From Bacillota bacterium (GTDB taxonomy: Bacteria; Bacillota; Clostridia; Lachnospirales; Lachnospiraceae): a stretch of 14,676 nt of DNA. The stretch is from NCBI GenBank assembly GCA_017861355.1, contig JAGFXQ010000043.1, forward strand, positions 1-14,676. Direction: 5' to 3'. Of the stretch, positions 1-7,952 are shown piece by piece; the first letter of the stretch is position 1; each line of letters begins with the position of its first letter. Made by a program: the position numbers and the translations under genes. The notes below the pieces were generated by a model that was not told the origin of the DNA, did no database searches, and saw only the letters and a list, made by a program, of their open reading frames with translations.

Positions 1-277
1 AGATATCAAGGATTCTCGCGCCGTTGAGATGCTTGCGTAGCAACATACAGAAATTAGGTGCGGTCATCGGGCTTGGCTTATTGTTCTCAGTAAGATAGAT
101 CAGGGGAAGTCCGGCTCCCGCAGATAATAACAGTCGGAATTGACCGCGTTCCGATCCCTTTATTGTAAGGATTAATTCATCCTTTTCCGGCTGGGCGATC
201 TTATTGATTCTTCCTCCCAGAAGGTTTCTTCGTAATTCATCTATAATATTAGCGATAACAACGCCATCAAATGCCAT
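1..277 (-). CDS. rqcH: RqcH/NFACT family ribosome quality control protein, N-terminal fragment (runs off left edge)
   Basis: The first 92 codons of a minus-strand gene are visible; the rest lies beyond base 1. The protein begins MAFDGVVIANIIDELRRNL, followed by a GGRINKIAQPEKDE stretch. That is the characteristic start of the NFACT-N domain of Rqc2/RqcH proteins (older name FbpA, fibronectin-binding protein A). In bacteria such as Bacillus, RqcH binds obstructed 50S subunits carrying peptidyl-tRNA and recruits alanyl-tRNA to add C-terminal Ala tails. The start is set by an AAGGAG ribosome binding site about 11 bases upstream of the ATG at 277. Another ATG at about 288 reads out of frame and stops after six codons. 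An extended -10 box at 338-346 is a likely promoter. Family assignment is from recognition of the N terminus only. Confidence 0.85.
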   Translation of the reverse strand, partial: MAFDGVVIANIIDELRRNLLGGRINKIAQPEKDELILTIKGSERGQFRLLLSAGAGLPLIYLTENNKPSPMTAPNFCMLLRKHLNGARILDI

Positions 278-337
278 ATTTAGTCATGCTCCTTTTTGAT
301 AGGAATGAAGTTTGTATGTCTTTTCCCATAATCCAGA

Positions 338-346
338 ATTATAACA
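338..346 (-). promoter_or_regulatory. extended -10 promoter element for the rqcH-like gene
   Basis: On the minus strand this reads TGTTATAAT, a perfect -10 hexamer (338-343) with the TGn extension. No good -35 hexamer sits 16-18 bases upstream, which is common for extended -10 promoters. It lies about 60 bases before the rqcH-like start codon. Assigned from sequence only. Confidence 0.6.
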
Positions 347-555
347 TATTAGCCGGAAAAAGAACACAATTTTCTGGAAATCAAGGGATTGTGTAGTCAA
401 AGCTCTTTTGTTTCTCTGCTCAGTATTCGCCACTCGAATGAATAGAATTCCTTTACAAGTGAAAATATATAATAAGCCGGAAGTATTATAACTCTAGAGC
501 ATAGATCGTATGAAAATTTATTATAAGAGAAAGGTGAATAATTATTTATATTCTA

Positions 556-583
556 TTGCATTAAAGTGAAAAAGTGCTATAAT
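556..583 (+). promoter_or_regulatory. sigma-A type promoter facing gdhA
   Basis: TTGCAT at 556-561 is followed after 16 bases by a perfect TATAAT at 578-583. Transcription would begin near 590, giving gdhA a leader of about 165 bases. A terminator-like hairpin begins only about 10 bases after the predicted start, so the output may be a very short RNA, a read-through gdhA mRNA, or both. The remainder of the 278-555 gap shows no gene or structure that I can support. Confidence 0.65.
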
Positions 584-598
584 GAAACAAGCAAATAC

Positions 599-633
599 AA
601 AGGCGCGTTTGTTTATTTTTATGCGCCTTTTTT
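599..633 (+). terminator. terminator-like hairpin in the gdhA leader
   Basis: AAAGGCGC (599-606) pairs perfectly with GCGCCTTT (623-630) across a 16-base AT-rich loop, and a run of six T residues (628-633) follows. This is the shape of an intrinsic terminator, but it sits inside the gdhA leader immediately after the promoter at 556-583. It could attenuate gdhA, end a tiny transcript, or protect the 5' end of the mRNA. Partial copies of the stem sequence recur at 675-680 and 700-704. Confidence 0.55.
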
Positions 634-755
634 ACTGTATCCGGTATTTGAAAGCTTAAACTTTTGAAGCATACAAGGCGTAATAATGACACAGGTTATC
701 GCCTGATCGTATTGCAAGACAATTTAATAATATTTTAATCAAAGGAGATTAAAAC

Positions 756-2090
756 ATGGGATACGTTGATGAAGTAATTGAATTGGTGGTTAAGAAGAAC
801 CCCGCAGAACCTGAGTTTCATCAGGCAGTCAAAGAAGTATTAGAGTCTTTAAGAGCAGTTGTTGATGCTAACGAGGAGAAATTCAGAAGAGAAGGTCTTC
901 TTGAGAGACTTGTAGAGCCCGACAGACAGATTAAATTCAGAGTACCGTGGGTTGATGACAGCGGCAAGGTTCAGGTTAACACCGGTTACCGCGTACAGTT
1001 CAATAACAGCATTGGACCTTACAAAGGTGGTTTACGTTTACATCCTTCTGTAAACATTGGTATTATCAAATTCTTAGGCTTCGAGCAGATATTCAAGAAT
1101 TCATTAACCGGACTTCCCATTGGTGGTGGTAAGGGTGGTTCTGACTTTGATCCTAAGGGCAAATCAGACAGAGAAGTATTAGCTTTCTGTACCAGCTTCA
1201 TCACGGAACTCTACAAATATATTGGTGCTGATGTTGACGTACCTGCAGGCGACATCGGAACCGGTGGAAGAGAAATTGGTTATATGTTTGGCCAATTCAA
1301 GAAGATTACAGGCTCCTATGAAGGCGTATTAACCGGTAAGGGATTAACCTTTGGCGGTTCCTTAGCTAGAACCGAAGCTACTGGCTATGGTTTATTATAC
1401 TTAGTTGAAGAAATGTTAAAATGCAATGGCAAGGATATCAAGGGTAAGGTTTGTACCGTATCCGGTTCCGGTAATGTTGCTATCTATGCAATCCAGAAAG
1501 CTCATCAATTAGGCGCTAAGTGTGTAACCTGCAGCGATTCTAACGGCTGGGTATATGATCCGGAAGGCATTGATGTTGCTGCTCTTCAGGAAATCAAAGA
1601 AGTAAAACGTGCAAGATTGACCGAATACAAGAACTATAGACCGAACTCCGAATATCATGAGGGTAGAGGCGTATGGACTGTAAAATGTGATGTTGCTCTT
1701 CCTTGTGCAACTCAGAACGAGCTTCTTATTGAGGATGCTAAGGTTCTCGTGGCAAATGGCTGCTTCGCAGTTGCTGAAGGCGCAAACATGCCTACAACGT
1801 TAGAGGCTACCCAATACTTATTAGCAAATAAAGTATTATTTGCACCTGGTAAAGCTGCAAATGCTGGTGGTGTTGCTACCTCCGCATTAGAAATGACCCA
1901 GAACAGCGAGAGATTAAGCTGGACCTTCGAAGAGGTTGACGCTAAGCTGAAGCAGATCATGGTTAATATCTTCCATAACATGGATACTGCAGCTAAGAAG
2001 TACAACGCAGAAGGTAATTATGTTGTAGGTGCTAATATTGCAGGCTTTGAAAAGGTATCAACAGCTATGATGGCTCAGGGTATCTGGTAA
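756..2090 (+). CDS. gdhA: glutamate dehydrogenase (probably NADP-dependent)
   Basis: A full-length 444-residue hexameric-type glutamate dehydrogenase, which interconverts 2-oxoglutarate plus ammonium and L-glutamate in the cytoplasm. The substrate domain carries the PYKGGLR motif with K90, then K114, the GGGKGG loop with catalytic K126, and DVPAGDIG with D166. The coenzyme domain has the glycine-rich turn SGSGNVA (about 237-243). The segment after the second strand (CSDSNGW) and the FAPGKAANAGGVATS stretch look more like the anabolic NADP enzymes (E. coli GdhA) than the NAD enzyme of Clostridium symbiosum, so I infer NADP use and an ammonium-assimilating role; this is not proven. The start is supported by AAAGGAG at 741-747. 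The gene is monocistronic, bounded by a strong terminator at 2146-2197. Confidence 0.97.
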   Translation: MGYVDEVIELVVKKNPAEPEFHQAVKEVLESLRAVVDANEEKFRREGLLERLVEPDRQIKFRVPWVDDSGKVQVNTGYRVQFNNSIGPYKGGLRLHPSVNIGIIKFLGFEQIFKNSLTGLPIGGGKGGSDFDPKGKSDREVLAFCTSFITELYKYIGADVDVPAGDIGTGGREIGYMFGQFKKITGSYEGVLTGKGLTFGGSLARTEATGYGLLYLVEEMLKCNGKDIKGKVCTVSGSGNVAIYAIQKAHQLGAKCVTCSDSNGWVYDPEGIDVAALQEIKEVKRARLTEYKNYRPNSEYHEGRGVWTVKCDVALPCATQNELLIEDAKVLVANGCFAVAEGANMPTTLEATQYLLANKVLFAPGKAANAGGVATSALEMTQNSERLSWTFEEVDAKLKQIMVNIFHNMDTAAKKYNAEGNYVVGANIAGFEKVSTAMMAQGIW

Positions 2091-2145
2091 AATATTGTAA
2101 AAAGGTTGTGAAACACCAGTTTTCCTATAGTAAATAAATAAGTAG

Positions 2146-2197
2146 CTGCCATAAGTGAAACGCTCTCAGTGAGCGTCGCACTTATGGCAGTTTTTTT
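2146..2197 (+). terminator. strong intrinsic terminator after gdhA
   Basis: CTGCCATAAGTG (2146-2157) pairs perfectly with CACTTATGGCAG (2179-2190), followed by seven T residues (2191-2197). The loop holds a second small hairpin, CGCTC/GAGCG (2161-2165 with 2171-2175), making a two-tier structure. It separates gdhA from the downstream metal genes. Confidence 0.93.
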
Positions 2198-2333
2198 ATG
2201 TGATGATATCTCCATAATATCTACATATTTGATTGGTATATTGTTATCAGATAGAGCAATGACACTTAGAAGAGTGTGATCAGAGCTCAGATGAACAATT
2301 GTGAATGAAAAGCCTTATAGAAGGAGGAGACCT

Positions 2334-4337
2334 ATGTCTTCAAATGTGATTACAATAACCTTACGAATTCGTAACATGACCTGTGTCAACTGTGAGAACA
2401 TTATTGAGCAGGAATTATCGCGGGTTCCCGGAGTACAGCAGGTAAAAGCCAGCTATTCCTCAGGAACAGCAGTGATAACTTATGATGAAAGTGTAGTAAA
2501 TCTGTCTGAATTGGAACGCGTACTTGAAAAATCAGATTATTATGTGAACAAAGAGAATTCGATCTCAAATCAACAGGAAGTAATCGGAGAAACAAAGCGT
2601 GGGACTAGGACAATGCCAAATCCCCAGAAGACGGACTATACCAATCTTGTTGCAGTACTCATCATTATGTTTGCTGTCTACATGATTGCAAATCGATTTG
2701 GGTTACTGAATATCTTTAATTCCTTTCCGATTGCAAAAGAAGGAATGGGTTATGGAATGTTATTCGTAATCGGACTATTAACATCAGTCCACTGCGTTGC
2801 AATGTGCGGAGGTATCTGTCTCTCACAATGTGTACCAAAGAAACAGTTAGTGGAGCATAAACTTGGAAGATTCGAGATGATTCAGCCGAGTCTTCTGTAT
2901 AACTTCGGAAGAGTGATCTCCTATACCGTAATCGGAGGAATTGTCGGAGGTATTGGTTCCGTCGTAAGCTTTTCTGGTACCATGAAAGGGTTGGTTCAGT
3001 TGTTAGCGGGTGTGTTCATGGTTATTATGGGACTGAACATGTTGAACATCTTTCCCGGGCTTCGTAAATTCAATCCAAGAATGCCAAAGATATTTGCAAA
3101 GACAATCTATGCCAAGAAAATTAACAGCAGCCCGTTATATATCGGAATTCTGAACGGCTTAATGCCTTGCGGACCGTTACAGGCGATGCAGCTTTATGCA
3201 TTATCCACCGGAAGCCCGATTAAGGGAGCCATATCCATGTTCCTCTTCAGTGTCGGAACCTTCCCCTTGATGTTCCTCTTCGGAGCACTCAGTTCCCTGA
3301 TGAATAAGAAATTCTCAGGTAAACTGATGAAGGCAAGTGCAGTACTCGTTGTGGTTCTCGGAATGTTTATGTTTAGTAACGGGATCAGTTTGGCGGGTAT
3401 TACTATTCCTTCGCTCCCGGTTGGAACCGGTCAGGCGCAGGCGGAAACAGCCAACATCGCTAAAATAGAGAATGGAGTACAGGTGGTGACCACCGGATTA
3501 TCCTCTGGTCGTTATGAGCCCATCATTGTTCAGAAGGGAATACCCGTAAAATGGACCATTCAGGCGGAAGACGGTGATATTAATGGCTGCAATAAGAGCA
3601 TTGTGGTTCCGAAGTATAATATACAAAAGGATCTTGCAACCGGAGCAAATGTAATCGAATTTACTCCTGAAGAAAGTGGAGTAATCCCTTACAGCTGTTG
3701 GATGGGAATGATCCGAAGCAAGATTACTGTTGTGGATGATATTAATTCTATCTCAGATGCAGATCTGAAGAACTCGGCTGATACGAATTCCGGTGTTGCG
3801 AGCGGCGGTGGCTGCTGTGGTACAGGCGGAGCAGGAGCAGTTAACGGTGCAGGTGCAGGTGCCGGTACAGGAGCAGGAAATGGTACAGCTTCTGGAAGTA
3901 CTCAAATTCCGAATTATAATAATATCCTTGATGTAACGATACCAACAAAGGAGCTTGCTATCGCAAAGGTGAAGGATGGAGTTCAGACAGTCCAGATAAC
4001 GCTTGGAGATGATGGTTTTACTCCGGCAGTGGTAGTTGTGCAGAAGGGACTTGATACTCAATGGGTTATAAACGGAAAGCAAGAGAAGAAAAAGAACAGT
4101 ATTTTATTTCCCTACTATAGCGCACAGCTTGATGTTCAACCGGAGGAAAATAAGATTAACTTCTATCCGGACCAGGACTTTGACTTTTTCACCGAAGACA
4201 GCGCTTATTATGGCTATGTCAAGGTGGTAGAGGATATCAATAACATTGATGTCGAGGCAATCAAACAGGAGGTTTCACAGTATAAGCCGTCCGCAAATCC
4301 GAATAACTTCCAAGGTGGGGCACCTTCGTGTCACTAA
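2334..4337 (+). CDS. HMA domain / SafE-DsbD-like membrane domain / tandem cupredoxin fusion protein
   Basis: 667 residues. The ATG at 2334 is chosen over an upstream in-frame GTG (2301) because AAGGAGG lies at 2321-2327, six bases before it. Domains in order: an HMA metal-binding domain (about 5-72) with MTCVNC, Cys17 and Cys20; a membrane segment (about 104-118); a multi-helix domain of the sulfite exporter TauE/SafE, UreH/DsbD-like type (about 138-350) with SVHCVAMCGG and NGLMPCGP; a cupredoxin-like domain (about 375-468) ending in Cys455-Trp-Met457-Gly-Met459; a Gly/Ala-rich linker with GGGCCG (about 490-520); and a second cupredoxin-like domain (about 540-635) that lacks the Cys and Met ligands. 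The C terminus is Ser-Cys-His. Likely role, by inference, is copper or other soft-metal transfer at the membrane. It is the first gene of a cluster with a CopA ATPase 668 bases further on. Alternative: a thiol or sulfur-compound transporter. Confidence 0.85.
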   Translation: MSSNVITITLRIRNMTCVNCENIIEQELSRVPGVQQVKASYSSGTAVITYDESVVNLSELERVLEKSDYYVNKENSISNQQEVIGETKRGTRTMPNPQKTDYTNLVAVLIIMFAVYMIANRFGLLNIFNSFPIAKEGMGYGMLFVIGLLTSVHCVAMCGGICLSQCVPKKQLVEHKLGRFEMIQPSLLYNFGRVISYTVIGGIVGGIGSVVSFSGTMKGLVQLLAGVFMVIMGLNMLNIFPGLRKFNPRMPKIFAKTIYAKKINSSPLYIGILNGLMPCGPLQAMQLYALSTGSPIKGAISMFLFSVGTFPLMFLFGALSSLMNKKFSGKLMKASAVLVVVLGMFMFSNGISLAGITIPSLPVGTGQAQAETANIAKIENGVQVVTTGLSSGRYEPIIVQKGIPVKWTIQAEDGDINGCNKSIVVPKYNIQKDLATGANVIEFTPEESGVIPYSCWMGMIRSKITVVDDINSISDADLKNSADTNSGVASGGGCCGTGGAGAVNGAGAGAGTGAGNGTASGSTQIPNYNNILDVTIPTKELAIAKVKDGVQTVQITLGDDGFTPAVVVVQKGLDTQWVINGKQEKKKNSILFPYYSAQLDVQPEENKINFYPDQDFDFFTEDSAYYGYVKVVEDINNIDVEAIKQEVSQYKPSANPNNFQGGAPSCH

Positions 4338-4418
4338 TTAACAGCCAGATCAATTACTATTGTGAGAAAAGGTATCCTCATAAACATAAAAAATCAAATA
4401 GCGAAAGGGATTAGGAAA

Positions 4419-4940
4419 ATGAATAAAAACAGCAGCTTCAATTATAAAAGAATAGCATTTATTGCAGTAGTGGCTATTATTGCAGTATTGGCAGCATACG
4501 GGGTTGATAAAATTACCGGCTCAAAGAAAGAAGGAGCACAGAGCTCGAATGAGATCGCTGTTGCAAAAGACAGTGACATAGTTATTCCGGTAGCGAGTGT
4601 GACCGAGAATCCGGCCTTTTATCCCGCAGTAATTAATGGAACAGATCTGGAAGTGATTGCTGTGAAGGCAAGCGATGGAACGATCCGAACAGCATTCAAT
4701 ACCTGCCAGGTTTGTTACAGCTCAGGCAAAGGTTATTATAAGCAGGAAGGAAATCAACTGGTCTGTCAGAATTGCGGAAATCGTTTTGGAATGGATGATG
4801 TTGAAGTGACCAAAGGCGGTTGTAATCCGGTACCGATTACATCGGAATATAAGACAGTTGATAATGAAACAATAACAATATCAAAGGATTTTCTGACTCA
4901 GGCTACCGTAATTTTTGAAAATTGGAGCAATGGGAAATAG
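4419..4940 (+). CDS. DUF2318 domain membrane-anchored Cys-rich protein
   Basis: 173 residues from the ATG at 4419, which has AAAGGGA (4404-4410) eight bases upstream. An in-frame GTG at 4362 has no convincing ribosome binding site. One N-terminal hydrophobic segment (about 11-27) anchors the protein, with the rest probably outside the membrane. The body carries CQVC (Cys96, Cys99), CQNC (Cys116, Cys119) and KGGCNP (Cys135), the pattern of DUF2318, a family annotated as Fe-S-containing or metal-binding and often found with Ftr1-type iron permeases. Here it stands between the cupredoxin fusion and a copper ATPase, which points to copper handling or electron transfer outside the cell. The bound cofactor cannot be read from the sequence. 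Confidence 0.85.
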   Translation: MNKNSSFNYKRIAFIAVVAIIAVLAAYGVDKITGSKKEGAQSSNEIAVAKDSDIVIPVASVTENPAFYPAVINGTDLEVIAVKASDGTIRTAFNTCQVCYSSGKGYYKQEGNQLVCQNCGNRFGMDDVEVTKGGCNPVPITSEYKTVDNETITISKDFLTQATVIFENWSNGK

Positions 4941-5005
4941 TAATTTCTGCCACAATAGATGAATTCTAACTAGGATAAAAAACGAGGAAAGGTTGAGAAT
5001 ATATT

Positions 5006-7252
5006 ATGAACAAGGAAACAATTAAGATTGGTGGCATGACCTGTGCTGCTTGTTCACAAAGAGTTGAGAAAGCGATCGCAAAGCTAGAAGGTATCAGCAT
5101 GGTTTCTGTTAATTTGGCAACCGAAAAGGCTACACTGGAATACGATCCACAGATTATCCGTATCTCTGCAATCAAAGATTGTGTTATCAAGACAGGCTAT
5201 CAGGTGCTGTCATCCGATAAGAATGCAGCAGATGAGGATAAGATCCGTAAGCAAAAGGAGATCAAAACCTTATGGACGAAATTCGTGATTGCGACCGTCT
5301 TCGGAATTCCACTTTTATATTTTGCAATGGTTCCAATGGTATCCTGGTGGCCGTTCCCGATTCCAAAGGCACTTAATCCGATGATCTATCCGTTACGTTT
5401 TGCTCTTCTGCAGATTAGTTTAGTGATTCCGGTGATCATTGCAGGCTATCGTTTCTATACGGTTGGTTTTAAAGCACTCATTCAGCGCAGTCCCAACATG
5501 GATTCACTGGTAGCAATCGGTACTTCCTCTGCAATAATCTTCAGTTTATATAATACCTATCGGATCATTCAAGGTGATTTTGCAGCAGTCGAAAAGCTCT
5601 ATTATGAGACAGCGGGTGTTATTATTGCATTAATCCTTCTTGGTAAATCACTGGAAGCGGTATCCAAGGGAAAAACCTCCGAAGCCATCAAGAAACTGAT
5701 GGGACTTGCTCCAAAGACAGCTACCGTCATCACAAATGGTAAAGAGATCGAGCTACCGATCGAGGATGTTGAGATCGGTGATGTCATTCTGGTAAGACCC
5801 GGAGAGAAAATTCCGGTGGATGGTGTTGTATTAGAAGGTAATACCAGCATCGATGAGGCAATGTTAACCGGTGAGAGTATGCCGGTAGATAAAAAGATCG
5901 GCGATAAAGTATTTGCTGCCAGCATCAATAAGAACGGTATGATCCGGTTCAAAGCTACCAAGGTTGGCTCCGACACTGCTCTAGCACAGATTATTAAGCT
6001 GGTAGAGGATGCTCAGGGATCTAAGGCACCGATTGCTAAGATGGCGGATATTGTATCCGGTTACTTTGTTCCTGTGGTTTGTGCCCTTGCTCTGATTGCC
6101 TTCTTGGCTTGGTTCTTAACCGGACAATCACTGGCCTTCTCCTTGACGATATTCATCTCAGTTCTGGTAATAGCTTGTCCTTGTGCTCTGGGTCTGGCAA
6201 CCCCGACGGCAATTATGGTCGGCACCGGAAAGGGTGCGGAGAATGGCATATTAATCAAAGGCGGAGAGGCCTTAGAGACAGCACACAGGATTACAACGAT
6301 TGTTTTCGATAAGACCGGTACCATTACTGAGGGCAAACCGGAGGTTACTGATATTATTACAATTGAAGGGATCAAGCGGGAAAGGTTACTCAGCCTAGCA
6401 GCCTCCGGCGAGAAAGGCTCTGAACACCCACTTGGTGAAGCAATTGTGAGAGGCGCGCAGAAGGAGAACCTTGAGTTCCTTCCGGTAGAAGCTTTTGAGG
6501 CTATTCCGGGACATGGAATTGAGGTTGTCATTGATAAAACCAAAGTATTGATTGGCAATAAGAAGCTTATGGATCAGAGAAACATCTCTTTGGATGAGCT
6601 GAAGGATAAATCCGACCTACTTGCGAAGGAAGGTAAGACTCCGATGTATGTTGCAATCAATAGCAGACTATCAGGAATGATTGCCGTTGCAGATGTAGTA
6701 AAGGGAAGCAGTGCAAAGGCAATTAAGAAGCTCCAGAGTATGGGAATCGAAGTTGCAATGATTACCGGTGATAATCGTAAGACAGCAGAAGCAATCGCAA
6801 AACAGGTGGGCATCGATCGTGTTCTTGCGGAGGTTCTGCCGCAGGATAAATCGAACGAAGTGAAGAAGCTACAGGCAGAGGGCAAGAAGGTCTGCATGGT
6901 AGGTGACGGAATCAATGATGCACCTGCATTAGTACAGGCAGATATCGGTATCGCGATCGGTTCCGGTACGGACGTAGCCATGGAATCAGCGGATATAGTA
7001 TTAATGAAGAGTGATCTGATGGATGTTCCGACAGCAATTCATTTAAGTAAGAGTACAATCCGAAATATTAAGCAGAATCTGTTCTGGGCATTTGGGTATA
7101 ATGTTGCCGGTATTCCAATCGCAGCCGGAATTCTGCATCTGTTAGGTGGTCCATTACTTAACCCGATTTTTGCAGCAGCAGCGATGGCCTTCAGCTCCGT
7201 TTCCGTCGTATCTAACGCATTAAGATTAAAAGGCTTTAAAGCTTATAAATAA
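5006..7252 (+). CDS. copA: copper-translocating P1B-type ATPase
   Basis: 748 residues, the usual size for a CopA with one N-terminal metal domain. Visible in order: HMA domain with GMTCAAC (Cys13, Cys16); eight predicted membrane helices; actuator TGE at 288-290; the metal-site motif CPC at 391-393; phosphorylated Asp435 in DKTGT; the HP signature (SEHP, 472-475); MVGDGINDAP (631-640); and, in the last two helices, Tyr698-Asn699 and Met727 followed by Ser730-Ser731. CPC with YN and MxxSS is the Cu(I)-specific P1B-1 set. The enzyme exports Cu(I) from the cytoplasm using ATP. A GAGGAAAGG stretch lies about 13 bases upstream of the ATG. It is the third gene of the metal cluster; no separate CopZ chaperone is present in the window. 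Confidence 0.97.
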   Translation: MNKETIKIGGMTCAACSQRVEKAIAKLEGISMVSVNLATEKATLEYDPQIIRISAIKDCVIKTGYQVLSSDKNAADEDKIRKQKEIKTLWTKFVIATVFGIPLLYFAMVPMVSWWPFPIPKALNPMIYPLRFALLQISLVIPVIIAGYRFYTVGFKALIQRSPNMDSLVAIGTSSAIIFSLYNTYRIIQGDFAAVEKLYYETAGVIIALILLGKSLEAVSKGKTSEAIKKLMGLAPKTATVITNGKEIELPIEDVEIGDVILVRPGEKIPVDGVVLEGNTSIDEAMLTGESMPVDKKIGDKVFAASINKNGMIRFKATKVGSDTALAQIIKLVEDAQGSKAPIAKMADIVSGYFVPVVCALALIAFLAWFLTGQSLAFSLTIFISVLVIACPCALGLATPTAIMVGTGKGAENGILIKGGEALETAHRITTIVFDKTGTITEGKPEVTDIITIEGIKRERLLSLAASGEKGSEHPLGEAIVRGAQKENLEFLPVEAFEAIPGHGIEVVIDKTKVLIGNKKLMDQRNISLDELKDKSDLLAKEGKTPMYVAINSRLSGMIAVADVVKGSSAKAIKKLQSMGIEVAMITGDNRKTAEAIAKQVGIDRVLAEVLPQDKSNEVKKLQAEGKKVCMVGDGINDAPALVQADIGIAIGSGTDVAMESADIVLMKSDLMDVPTAIHLSKSTIRNIKQNLFWAFGYNVAGIPIAAGILHLLGGPLLNPIFAAAAMAFSSVSVVSNALRLKGFKAYK

Positions 7253-7274
7253 TAATTAGAAAGAAGGGGGCAAA

Positions 7275-7946
7275 ATGAAGAAAAGTTTCTTGGTACTATT
7301 TATAATTATTTCCTTGTTAGGATTAACCGCCTGTGATAAGCTTGATGTAATAGGAGACCAGTCCGAAAAATCCTTTGATGAAGTGCTCAATGTAATGAAA
7401 TCAAAGGTTGCGTTGGATGACACCTTCGAGGGTTGGTCTATCACGTCTCCGGATAAGGAAACACGTTTTCTATGGAGCAAAGATTTTAGTAAGACAACGA
7501 CAGACGCTTATCTTGAGGTGGATGCACAACCGTTTATTGATGCAGGACTAGACATAACCAAACTTCCGGAAGGCATGGTTGTCGGTGATAAAATTATTGT
7601 CGGAACCGATCTCGGGGATGAGAACATCACTTATGTCGGTGAAGCTTCCCCTTTGGATTCTTACAAGAAGCTGGTGAAGCATTATCGTGACAACATCTCA
7701 TACCATGCAGCTTTGGATCATTATGGAGTAAAGCTTGGTAATGGAAATATGTTCGAATGGGCAAAGGATATGAAGACGAATGATAAGGATATCGTATTTG
7801 TTCTTAATCCGCAGCCGTTCCTGGATGCGGGTGTCAATCCGGCAAAACTGGAAAGCTGGGTGTTTGCCAAGGTAGAGACGATGGATGACAATGGAAAGAA
7901 AATACAAGTAGATAAATTCTTAAAACCCTTTGATTTGGAGAGCTAA
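7275..7946 (+). CDS. lipoprotein of unknown function with an internal duplication
   Basis: 223 residues starting MKKSFLVLF, with a hydrophobic signal and a lipobox LTAC. Cys20 is the predicted lipidated residue, so the mature protein should sit on the outer face of the membrane. AGAAGGGGG lies just before the ATG. I do not recognise the family. Two halves align without gaps at an offset of 95 residues: WSKD at 67-70 with WAKD at 162-165, and QPFIDAG at 85-91 with QPFLDAG at 180-186. About 13 of 33 positions are identical over residues 65-97 and 160-192. The only Cys is the lipidated one, and neither repeat has an obvious metal-binding cluster. Its place between copA and the RR/HK genes suggests an extracytoplasmic partner of the pump or the sensor. 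Confidence 0.85.
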   Translation: MKKSFLVLFIIISLLGLTACDKLDVIGDQSEKSFDEVLNVMKSKVALDDTFEGWSITSPDKETRFLWSKDFSKTTTDAYLEVDAQPFIDAGLDITKLPEGMVVGDKIIVGTDLGDENITYVGEASPLDSYKKLVKHYRDNISYHAALDHYGVKLGNGNMFEWAKDMKTNDKDIVFVLNPQPFLDAGVNPAKLESWVFAKVETMDDNGKKIQVDKFLKPFDLES

Positions 7947-7952
7947 TATTTG

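Noticed and set aside
2198..2333. CopY or CsoR operator upstream of the metal operon
   Set aside because: No TACAnnTGTA box and no GC-rich CsoR-type dyad are visible. TTGATT at 2229-2234 has no matching -10 at normal spacing, so I name no promoter here.
2301..2333. Upstream GTG start for the cupredoxin fusion
   Set aside because: The AAGGAGG at 2321-2327 lies inside this extension and is ideally spaced for the ATG at 2334.
3753..4082. 109-codon minus-strand open frame rich in Cys, Ser and Thr
   Set aside because: It mirrors the Gly/Ala-rich linker of the fusion protein on the other strand; the composition is a by-product of that repeat.
6061..6558. 165-codon open frame on the minus strand inside copA
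   Set aside because: It is antisense to a well-supported P-type ATPase core (CPC and DKTGT region), has no ribosome binding site that I can see, and its translation is low-complexity.
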